DNA from: Phycisphaerae bacterium
GTDB taxonomy: Bacteria > Planctomycetota > Phycisphaerae > Phycisphaerales > SM1A02
DNA: 64,000 nt
Assembly: GCA_016873275.1 (NCBI GenBank)
Contig: VGXO01000002.1
Coordinates: 1 to 64,000 of the forward strand
Direction of reading: 5' to 3'
This document shows, in pieces, positions 37,604 to 46,791 of this stretch. Both the position numbers and the translations under genes were made by a program. The notes under the pieces are model-generated. The model was not told the origin of the DNA. It made no database searches and saw only the letters and a program-made list of their open reading frames with translations. Position 1 is the stretch's first letter; each line of letters starts with the position of its first letter.

Positions 37604-38767
37604 GTGACTCGGCTTCCGCCCCTCTTCGGCCGCCGCGGCGCCCGCGCCGAGCTCCTCGCCCTCGCCTGGCTCCTGCTCGCGGTCGTCGCCACGGGCGTCG
37701 GTCACGCCCAACAGCTGAAGTTCGAGCTCACGCCGGAGGACCAGTGGCTGCCGGTGGGCGCGATCGAGCCCGACAGCGACGAGGCGAAGCTCCTCGAGGT
37801 GCGGCGCTCGCTCGGTCTCGACGAGCCGAAGCGGGCGCTCAACCTCGTCGAGAACTTCCTCGATCGATCGCCCTTCTCGAAGTGGCGCCCGGAGGCGCTC
37901 CTCCTCAAGGGCGACTGCCAAGCCGCCCTCGGCGACGAGCACAAGGCGCTGATGACCTACGAGGAGCTGATCCGGAGGTATCCCGGCAGCGCGGTGTTCG
38001 TGACCGCCTTGGAGCGGGAGTATGCGATCGCGCTCGCCTATGCGAGCGGGCTTCGGAAGAAGTTCCTCGGCACGTTCAGGATCACCGACGCGTCCGACGA
38101 CGCGGAGGAGCTCCTCATCCGCATCCAGGAGCGGCTCCCGGGCAGCTCCCTCGCCGAGCAGGCGGGCATGAGCTTGGCGGACTTCTACTTCGACCGGCGC
38201 GAACTCTTCATGGCCGCGGAGGCGTACTCGATCTTCATCGAGAACTACCCGCAGTCGACCCAGGTCGACAAGGCCCGATTGCGCCTCATCTACTCCTACC
38301 TCGCGAACTTCCGCGGACCGGACTACGACGCCCTTGGCTTGTTCGAGGCGCAGGCACGCCTGAAGGAGCTGCAGGTCACCCGACCAGCGCTCGCCCAGAA
38401 GGTGGGCGCCGAGGCGTTGCTGGTGCGGGTCTACGAGTCGGACGCCGCGAAGATGCTCTCGACCGCGAAGTGGTACGTGCTGACCGGCGATCCGATCTCG
38501 GCGGAGTACTTCATCCGCCGCCTCGTGAACGGCTATCCGGACTCGATCGCCACGATGGAAGCGCTGCGGATCATCCCGTCGATCCTCGCGCAGATGCCGG
38601 CGTCCGCCGTCGCGCAGTGCCCGGACTACCAGGCGCTGCGGGAGGCGAAGCTGGGTCTCCCTCCCGAGGACGCCGCCACGCCCGCAGGCATCGTGGCGCC
38701 TCCGCCTCCGACCCCGGGTCTGCCGCCCGCCGACGGGTCCTCCAGTTCCTCCGCGAGCGGATCATGA
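37604..38767 (+). CDS. BamD/YfiO-like TPR outer-membrane assembly protein
   Basis: This 387-residue protein has a signal peptide (about 12-34, ending VGHAQQ). TPR-type helices follow, reading RWRPEALLLKGDCQAALGDEHKAL in pieces, then YEELIRRYPGSAVFVTALE and AAEAYSIFIENYPQSTQVDKARLRLI. These match the repeated FL-rYP-S---A--- pattern of BamD, which helps insert outer-membrane barrels. No lipobox is seen, unlike classical BamD. A Pro/Ser tail ends the protein. The next gene, LptE-like, overlaps by 4 bases (ATGA). Both products point to a true outer membrane in this organism. Confidence 0.78.
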   Translation: MTRLPPLFGRRGARAELLALAWLLLAVVATGVGHAQQLKFELTPEDQWLPVGAIEPDSDEAKLLEVRRSLGLDEPKRALNLVENFLDRSPFSKWRPEALLLKGDCQAALGDEHKALMTYEELIRRYPGSAVFVTALEREYAIALAYASGLRKKFLGTFRITDASDDAEELLIRIQERLPGSSLAEQAGMSLADFYFDRRELFMAAEAYSIFIENYPQSTQVDKARLRLIYSYLANFRGPDYDALGLFEAQARLKELQVTRPALAQKVGAEALLVRVYESDAAKMLSTAKWYVLTGDPISAEYFIRRLVNGYPDSIATMEALRIIPSILAQMPASAVAQCPDYQALREAKLGLPPEDAATPAGIVAPPPPTPGLPPADGSSSSSASGS

Positions 38768-39297
38768 CGCCGACCCATCGACACGCGATCGTTCTCGTGA
38801 TGGTGGCGCTCGGCGCCAGCCTGCTCGTCGCGTGCAGCGCGGATCCGCGCGCCGGGTACTCATCCGCCTCGGCGTGGCCCGACCAGTACCAGTCGGTGGC
38901 GGTGCCGATGCTGGGGAACCGCACCTTCGCCCGCGAGCTCGACGCGCAGCTCACCGAGGCGATCGTGAAGGAGATCCAGGCGACCACGCCGTACAAGGTG
39001 ACCGGGCAGGGCACGGCGGATACGATCCTCCGCGGGACGATCACCGAGGTGAAGCTGCAGGAGATCTCGAAGAGCCTCGTGACGGGGCTCGGCGAGGAGG
39101 TCGCCGTGAAGGTGACCATCGACTACGAGTGGATGGACCTTCGGACCGGGAAGCCGATCGTCGCCCGCAACGGCTTCACGGGGACCGCGGTCTTCATCCC
39201 CAGCCGTCCGACCCAGGAGCCGCTTGAACTCGCCGGCTTCGAAGTCGTCCAGCAGTTGGCGCGAGAAATCGTCGATTCCATGCAGGGCGAGTGGTAG
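38764..39297 (+). CDS. lptE: LptE-family lipopolysaccharide-assembly lipoprotein
   Basis: This 177-residue lipoprotein has signal segment AIVLVMVALGASLLVAC with lipobox LVAC (Cys24). The mature part, VAVPMLGNRTFARELDAQLTEAI in pieces, then ILRGTITEVKLQEISKS and VKVTIDYEWMDLRTG, matches the LptE pattern: vaVP-f-N-T---gle--lt-al---l. LptE plugs the LptD barrel during lipopolysaccharide export. The gene is translationally coupled to the BamD-like gene and followed by ftsH after 40 bases. The identification rests on the pattern, not a search. Confidence 0.8.
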   Translation: MTPTHRHAIVLVMVALGASLLVACSADPRAGYSSASAWPDQYQSVAVPMLGNRTFARELDAQLTEAIVKEIQATTPYKVTGQGTADTILRGTITEVKLQEISKSLVTGLGEEVAVKVTIDYEWMDLRTGKPIVARNGFTGTAVFIPSRPTQEPLELAGFEVVQQLAREIVDSMQGEW

Positions 39298-39337
39298 CCG
39301 CTGCGTCCTCCTGCCCCGCTCGACCGAACACTGCACC

Positions 39338-41373
<2,036 letters not shown>

Positions 41374-41377
<4 letters not shown>

Positions 41378-41420
41378 GGCGCCTCGTGCGCGGGGAACTG
41401 GCGTGTTCGCGGCGCCTCAG
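41374..41420. terminator. Long inverted repeat after ftsH
   Basis: CTGAGGCGCC (41374-41383, overlapping the ftsH stop) and GGCGCCTCAG (41411-41420) are perfect inverted copies 27 bases apart, between convergent genes. Terminator function is inferred from position. Confidence 0.4.
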
Positions 41421-41458
41421 TCAGGGCGAGCGGGGTCCGCGAGCGGGTGCACTGAGCC

Positions 41459-42355
41459 TCAACGCGACGCGGCGGAACCTCCCGGCTCTTGAAGCAGTCG
41501 TCGCTCGAGATCGCGACGCAGTCGCTCGTGCTGCCACATCGCCACCTCGTTGAACGCCGGCGCCAGTGGGATCCCTCGCACCGTCCCGGAGGATGAACCC
41601 CGAACCGCGTTGGGTGCCGTCCGCTCCGCGCGGTCGGCGGCGCGACTCGCCGGCGCCGGGACCTCGATCGTCCGCGAGGAGAGCACGCCCGCCAGCATCA
41701 CCCGAATCCGCCGCCCGTTCGGTCCGCGATCAAGCGTGACCTCGCGCGGCAGAACCGTGAAGAGGGTCACGCCGACGACCGCGGGCCAGGTCAGCATCGG
41801 CAGCCAACGCCACCAGTTGCTCCAATCCCAGTCGCTCCAGCCCGTCTCGCCACCGAACAGGGCTCGCTCGAGGCTGCTTGGCATGAAGATGACGAGCGCG
41901 ACGAAGCAGACGGCGAGCATCGTCAGTCTCGGACTCCGCCGTGCCGCCCATCGCGTGCGATCCGGCGTCGACTCGACGCATCGCAGTCCCGCGATCACCT
42001 CTCCATCGAGCGGCGGGACATCGCGGGTCGCCTCATCCCTCAGGCAGTCCCGAAATCGCCCGGCGAGGCGCAGGATTCGGAGCGTGTACCAGGTGCTCAG
42101 AAGAATCCCCAGGCTCATCCCCCCGTCGGCGAGGATCGCGCCGACCCACCCGAGCACCGTCTTCGAGGAACCAGCGCCTTCGATCAGGGACGGATCTTCC
42201 GTGCCGTAGACCGCCATCGAGATCCGTTGCACCATCCTGCCGGCACACGCCGCGAGAAACAGGACCACCACCCACCTCAGGAGGCGATCCAGTGTCGCCT
42301 TGCGCGCGACGATCGTGCGGATCTCTTCGATGCGAGGGGGTTGGTCGGGTTGCAT
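41459..42355 (-). CDS. Membrane protein of unknown function
   Basis: This protein has 298 residues. A short soluble N-terminus (PPRIEEIRTIVARKATLD) is followed by hydrophobic segments at about 25-45, 63-92, 140-158 and 177-200. A soluble C-terminal half includes TVLPREVTLDRGPNGRRIRVMLAG in pieces. No family was recognised. The ATG at 42355 was chosen because the sequence upstream in frame is Arg-rich and lacks protein character. It is on the same strand as uvrC, 188 bases downstream of it, and converges with ftsH. Codon use matches its neighbours, so it is probably a real gene. Confidence 0.55.
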   Translation of the reverse strand: MQPDQPPRIEEIRTIVARKATLDRLLRWVVVLFLAACAGRMVQRISMAVYGTEDPSLIEGAGSSKTVLGWVGAILADGGMSLGILLSTWYTLRILRLAGRFRDCLRDEATRDVPPLDGEVIAGLRCVESTPDRTRWAARRSPRLTMLAVCFVALVIFMPSSLERALFGGETGWSDWDWSNWWRWLPMLTWPAVVGVTLFTVLPREVTLDRGPNGRRIRVMLAGVLSSRTIEVPAPASRAADRAERTAPNAVRGSSSGTVRGIPLAPAFNEVAMWQHERLRRDLERRLLQEPGGSAASR

Positions 42356-42543
42356 GGCGGAACAGATTCCTCGTCCGTCGCGGGTCCGGTGACGGGTCGT
42401 GCGGCACCCTACCCGGACAGTCGCGCCGTGTCCGCCCACGCGTGACGCCAATCTCCCGAGTTCCCGCCTGCCGCCCGCCACCAAGCGACAAGGTCGATCC
42501 GGGCTAGAGTTGGACAGCGTCGAGCGCGGGGGCTCGTCGAACG

Positions 42544-44022
42544 TCACGCATCCGACTCAGGCGGGACCGAGCCGCCCCCGTCGCCCGAGGAACCCGATGC
42601 CTCGGATCGCGGGTCAGGCACGTCGGCGTCCCTGCGTCCCCTCGCCCTCCGCGTCATCGGTCCCGCATCGGGCATCGTGCGCTTCCGCACGAGCAGGTGG
42701 TGGTAGTGCTGGGCGAAGCGATGCGCCTCGTCGCGGATCGCTTGGCAGAGCTTGAGCCCCGCGTTCTCGCGGCCGAGCTTGATCGGCTCGCGGTCGCCCG
42801 GAAGGAAGATCAACTCCTCCTTCTTGGCGAGCCCGATGACGATCGGCGGTCGCGCCCCGAGTCCCGCGAAGACCTCCATCGCGGCGTTCAGCTGCCCCTT
42901 GCCGCCGTCGATCAGGACGAGGTCCGGGAAGAGTTCCTCGCCCGCCGCCGCCTCCCGATACCGCCGGGCGACGACCTCCTGGATCGCCCGGTAGTCGTCG
43001 TTCTCGACCGACGCGATGCGGTAGCGCCGGTAGCCATCCTTGAACGGGCGCCCGTCGATGAAGCAGACCTTGCTGCCGACCGTCTCGCCGCCGGCGAGGT
43101 GGGCGATGTCGATCGCCTCCATGCAGCGGATCGCGTGCTCGCTGCCGAGCGCCCTCGCGAGCGCCCGCAGACCCGCCGCGGGATCGCCGCCGAAGACGGT
43201 CACCTCCGGCTGCCAGTCGAAGTCGACCTCGCCGCGGCGCTTCTCCCGCTCGTCGAGCTTCTCGATCGCCTTGATCTGGTCGCGAAGCGCCGCCGCCTCC
43301 TCGAACTTCAGCTGCCGCGAGGCCTCCTCCATCTCCGCCTTCAGTTCCCGCAGCAACGAGCTCCGCTTCGAGCCGAGGAACCGCACGAACCGCTCGACGT
43401 CCGCGCGATACGCGTCGGGCGAGATGCGGTCGGCGCAGGGCGCCGAGCACTGCCCGATCGCGTGGAGCAGGCACGGTCGGAACCGGCGGTTCTTCCGATC
43501 GCCGGGGACGATCTCCAGCTCGCAGGTGCGGTACTTGAACACCCGCTGAAGCAGCTGCACCGCCCGACGGAGCCCGTTCGCCGAGACGAACGGACCGAGG
43601 ATCCTCGCCCCCTTGAAGCGATCGTCGGTCGGGTTGCGGGTGACGTAGACCCCCGGCGACGCGTCCCGAAGCGTCACCGCCAGGTAGGGGTAGGTCTTGT
43701 CGTCGACGAGCCGGTCGTTGAATCGCGGACGGGTGTCCTTGATCAGGCGGCTCTCGACGAGGAGCGCCTCCCACTCCCCCTCGCACTCGATCACGTCGAA
43801 GTCCTCGACGACCTCGAGCATCGGCTGCTTGCGGGGTCCGAGGTCCGCCGAGGGCACGAAGTAGCTCGAGACCCGGTTCGGCAGCACCCCCGCCTTCCCC
43901 ACGTAGAGGACCCCCCCGCCGGCATCCTTCATGAGGTACACCCCGGGCACCTTGGGCAGGCTCCTCGCCTTGGTCAGCAGCCGATCGAGGCGGGACCGCG
44001 GGTCGGAGGAGGGTTCGGACAT
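42544..44022 (-). CDS. uvrC: UvrABC excinuclease subunit C lacking the HhH domain
   Basis: UvrC makes both cuts around damaged DNA in nucleotide-excision repair. The GIY-YIG nuclease (residues 25-105) shows PGVYLMKDAGGGVLYVGKAG; the Cys-rich part has CLLHAIGQCSAPCADRIS; the UVR helix pair reads RQLKFEEAAALRDQIKAIEKL in pieces. The RNase-H-like second nuclease (CMEAIDIAHLAG, LVLIDGGKGQLNAAM, FAQHYHHLL) is complete. The protein stops there: the usual (HhH)2 DNA-binding domain of about 60-100 residues is replaced by a roughly 40-residue charged, Ser/Gly-rich tail. It has 492 residues against about 600 in model UvrC. Confidence 0.93.
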   Translation of the reverse strand: MSEPSSDPRSRLDRLLTKARSLPKVPGVYLMKDAGGGVLYVGKAGVLPNRVSSYFVPSADLGPRKQPMLEVVEDFDVIECEGEWEALLVESRLIKDTRPRFNDRLVDDKTYPYLAVTLRDASPGVYVTRNPTDDRFKGARILGPFVSANGLRRAVQLLQRVFKYRTCELEIVPGDRKNRRFRPCLLHAIGQCSAPCADRISPDAYRADVERFVRFLGSKRSSLLRELKAEMEEASRQLKFEEAAALRDQIKAIEKLDEREKRRGEVDFDWQPEVTVFGGDPAAGLRALARALGSEHAIRCMEAIDIAHLAGGETVGSKVCFIDGRPFKDGYRRYRIASVENDDYRAIQEVVARRYREAAAGEELFPDLVLIDGGKGQLNAAMEVFAGLGARPPIVIGLAKKEELIFLPGDREPIKLGRENAGLKLCQAIRDEAHRFAQHYHHLLVRKRTMPDAGPMTRRARGRRDADVPDPRSEASGSSGDGGGSVPPESDA

Positions 44023-44116
44023 GGGCGAGGGGACTCGTCAGGACGCCGCGGATCGGGGGATGGCAAGCGGGTCAAGCCTTGGCTCTCGGACTCGACCGCC
44101 TCCCGTCGATGGTTGC

Positions 44117-44144
44117 TTGACCGAGAAGGTTCTGATCCTATTCT
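44117..44144 (+). promoter_or_regulatory. Strong sigma-70-like promoter
   Basis: TTGACC and TATTCT are 16 bases apart, close to consensus in a GC-rich background. A leader of about 145 bases follows before the ATG at 44295, with AAGGAG as ribosome binding site. Confidence 0.6.
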
Positions 44145-44294
44145 TCGCTCCATCGACCCCATCCGAGTCGTTCTCGGAAGCGAAGGAGGTCGGGAATGAA
44201 CTCGAGGATCGGCGGACCGATCCTCGCGACTCGGATGGTCGATACCCGTCGTTCGCGACTGGGATCACCCACGAAGGAACTCAAGGAGACACCC

Positions 44295-44603
44295 ATGAAG
44301 ACGTTCAGCCTGTTCGCCGCCGCCGCCCTCGTCGCCGCCCTCGGTGCGTGCGCGACCGTCAACACGAAGGACACCACCGCCAACCCCGGCGCCGTCAGCG
44401 GCAAGAGCGACTGCTCGAGCTCCTGCGGCGACAACGCCGCCCCCGGCGCCGTCAGCGGCAAGAGCGACTCCTGCGGCACCAAGACCGACTGCTCCTCCAA
44501 GTCGTCCTGCGGCGGCGAGGCGAGCATGGGCGCGGTGAGCGGCAAGAGCGACTCCTGCGGCTCGAAGGCGAGCTGCTGCCCGATGAGCAAGAGCTCGACC
44601 TGA
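44295..44603 (+). CDS. Small cysteine-rich repeat lipoprotein
   Basis: This 102-residue protein has a lipoprotein signal (AAALVAALGAC, Cys19). The mature part is built from the octapeptide GAVSGKSD, which occurs three times exactly, each followed by a Cys/Ser-rich spacer (CSSSCG, SCGTKTDCSSKSSCG, SCGSKASCCPMS). Eleven or so cysteines in about 80 residues suggest disulfides or metal binding. No known family is evident. It has the strongest promoter in the window and a long leader, so it is probably abundant. The DNA repeats encode the peptide repeats. Length change by repeat slippage is likely between strains. Confidence 0.7.
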   Translation: MKTFSLFAAAALVAALGACATVNTKDTTANPGAVSGKSDCSSSCGDNAAPGAVSGKSDSCGTKTDCSSKSSCGGEASMGAVSGKSDSCGSKASCCPMSKSST

Positions 44604-44646
44604 GTCGAGTCCTCGGTTCGTCGTTCCGGAACTCGTTCGATCCTCG

Positions 44647-44673
44647 CGACGCCCGCCACCTCGGCGGGCGTCG
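44647..44673 (+). terminator. Hairpin terminator after the Cys-rich lipoprotein gene
   Basis: CGACGCCCGCC pairs with GGCGGGCGTCG around a short loop, followed by TGCTTTGT. It starts 43 bases after the stop codon. Confidence 0.65.
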
Positions 44674-44775
44674 TGCTTTGTGGTGCATCGGGGTCGGTCG
44701 CGGCGACTCCGTCGCGGTGATCGAGGACGCTGGGCCCCGCTATCATCGACCCGCCCTTCGACCGGAGAACGCTCG

Positions 44776-45417
44776 ATGCACCGCACCGCCCTCCCCGTGC
44801 TCCTCCTCCTCGCCGCCGGCTGCTCGAGCGGCAACCCGTACCGCACCGCGCTTCAGCAGAACTGGTCGCACTATGGCGCCGACGTCTCAGGCGACGCGCC
44901 GGCGATGACCACGCCGCAGATCGAGTCCGACCCGCCGAGCGGTCCGGTCGTGATGGCGGGCACCGTCCGCGGCGTCTGCCAGACCAAGGGATGCTGGATG
45001 CAGCTCGTGCCTGACGGGGAGGTGCAGCCGGTCTTCGTGAAGTTCAAGGACTACTCGTTCTTCGTGCCGCGAAACGCCGCCGGTCGCTACGCGGTGATCC
45101 ACGGCTCGCCGGTGGTGACGGAGGTCTCGGTCGAGATGCTCCGTCACTACGCCTCGGATGCCGGCAAGACGGAGACCGAGATCCTCGCGATCACCGAGCC
45201 CACCCGCCGCCTCGAGTTCATCGCGGACTCCGTGATGATCCAGGGCGGCGGACTCCAGGCGCCCTACGTCCCGCCGGCGCCCGAGCAGTGCGAGCCGGCG
45301 CCGAGCGGCAGCGCAGCGCCCGCGGAGCCTGGAACCGGGGAGGTTCCCGCGCCGACCGAGCCGCCCGCGGCATCGCCGGATGAACTCTCCAAGAAGCTCG
45401 ACGTGTCGCCGACCTGA
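44776..45417 (+). CDS. Lipoprotein with DUF4920-like domain
   Basis: This 213-residue protein has signal ALPVLLLLAAGC with lipobox AAGC. The core (residues 55-135) contains GTVRGVCQTKGCWMQLVPDGE and FVKFKDYSFFVPRNAAGR, in pieces. This is the DUF4920 pattern, with the paired cysteines of VCQ-KGCWM. The tail is Pro/Ala/Glu-rich and looks disordered. DUF4920 proteins are periplasmic or surface-bound with no firm function. CGGAG precedes the ATG; a TATCAT hexamer lies about 30 bases upstream. It is followed by pyrC after 23 bases. Confidence 0.75.
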   Translation: MHRTALPVLLLLAAGCSSGNPYRTALQQNWSHYGADVSGDAPAMTTPQIESDPPSGPVVMAGTVRGVCQTKGCWMQLVPDGEVQPVFVKFKDYSFFVPRNAAGRYAVIHGSPVVTEVSVEMLRHYASDAGKTETEILAITEPTRRLEFIADSVMIQGGGLQAPYVPPAPEQCEPAPSGSAAPAEPGTGEVPAPTEPPAASPDELSKKLDVSPT

Positions 45418-45440
45418 CCCGCGATCGCGAGGAGCCGACC

Positions 45441-46772
45441 ATGCGACGCCTGCACCTGCGAGGAGGACGAGCGATCGATCCGGCGAGCGGTCTCGACGCC
45501 ACCGCCGACGTGCTGCTCGTCGATGGTCGGGTGGCGGCGATCTCGACGAGCCGCCTCGCGTCCTCGGAGATCGGCGATGCCGAGTCGGTCGATGCCGAGG
45601 GACTCCTCGTGGTGCCGGGACTCCTCGATGGTCACGTGCACCTGCGGGAGCCGGGCGGCGAGCGGGCCGAGACCATCGCGACCGGGACCGCGAGCGCCGT
45701 GGCGGGCGGCTTCACCGCCCTCTGCTGCATGCCCAACACCGAGCCGGCGATCGACTCGTCGGCGCTCGTCCACTTCGTCAGGCTGCGGGGCAAGGAGACC
45801 GGTCGCTGCCGCGTCTTTCCCGTCGGCGCCGCGACCGAGGGGCGCCGCGGAGAGCGGCTCGCCCCGATGAACGCGATGGCGGCGGCGGGTGCGGTCGGCT
45901 TCTCCGACGACGGCAGCGTGGTCGCGTCCGCCGCGATGATGCGGAGGATCCTGCACACCTGCGTCTCGCTCGGGCGACCCTTCCTGCAGCATTGCCAGGA
46001 GCCGACCATGACCGTCGGCGCCTCGATGCACGAGGGCGAGGTCTCGACGCGGCTCGGGCTCATCGGATGGCCTCGCGAGGCGGAGGAGGTGATCGTCGAG
46101 CGCGACGTGCGCCTCAACCGCCGCATCGGCGCCCGCTACCACGCCCAGCACCTCTCCGCGGCGGGCAGCGTCGAGATCATCCGGGACGCGCGGCGGCGAG
46201 GCGAGCCAGTGACCGGCGAGGTCACGCCCCATCACCTGCTCCTGACCGACCAGGCGTGCGAGGGCTACGACACCTTCGCCAAGATGAACCCGCCGCTCCG
46301 CGAGGAGTCCGACCGTCGGGCGCTCGTCGAGGCGGTCGCGGAGGGCGTCATCACGATCCTCGGTACCGACCACGCCCCGCACCCCACCGAGACCAAGGAG
46401 GTCGACTTCGGCGCGGCGAGCTTCGGCGTCGTCGGTCTCGAGGGTGCCCTGCCGCTCTACGTCGAGGCGCTCGTCACGAGCGGCGCGATCGAGTGGCCGA
46501 GGCTCATCGCGATGATGACCATCGAGCCGGCGCGGCTCCACGGGCTCGATCGGGCGGGACTCGGTCGGCTTGCCGTCGGTGGGCCAGCCGACGTCACGGT
46601 GATCGACCCGTCGCTCGAGTGGACGATCGACCCCGAGCACTTCGCGACGCTCGGTCGCAACTCGCCCTTCGCCGGTCGCCGCGTGGTCGGCTCGCCCGTC
46701 ATGACCATCGTGGAGGGCGAGGTCCGCTGGTCCCGCCTCGTCGGCGAGCGGGTCCTCGCCGGCTCCGCCTGA
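45441..46772 (+). CDS. pyrC: Dihydroorotase, class I
   Basis: This 443-residue zinc amidohydrolase closes carbamoyl-aspartate to dihydroorotate in pyrimidine synthesis. Metal ligands are in order: DGHVHLREPG (two His), FSDDGS (bridging Asp), FLQHCQEP (His, where HCED is more usual), AQHLSAAG (His) and GTDHAPH (Asp). CCMPNTEPAID and KMNPPLREESDRRALVE are typical of class I. All catalytic positions appear intact, so it is likely active rather than a PyrC-like pseudoenzyme. GAGGAG lies before the ATG. No pyrB is adjacent. Confidence 0.93.
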   Translation: MRRLHLRGGRAIDPASGLDATADVLLVDGRVAAISTSRLASSEIGDAESVDAEGLLVVPGLLDGHVHLREPGGERAETIATGTASAVAGGFTALCCMPNTEPAIDSSALVHFVRLRGKETGRCRVFPVGAATEGRRGERLAPMNAMAAAGAVGFSDDGSVVASAAMMRRILHTCVSLGRPFLQHCQEPTMTVGASMHEGEVSTRLGLIGWPREAEEVIVERDVRLNRRIGARYHAQHLSAAGSVEIIRDARRRGEPVTGEVTPHHLLLTDQACEGYDTFAKMNPPLREESDRRALVEAVAEGVITILGTDHAPHPTETKEVDFGAASFGVVGLEGALPLYVEALVTSGAIEWPRLIAMMTIEPARLHGLDRAGLGRLAVGGPADVTVIDPSLEWTIDPEHFATLGRNSPFAGRRVVGSPVMTIVEGEVRWSRLVGERVLAGSA

Positions 46773-46791
46773 TCGAAGGACGGACGAAGAC

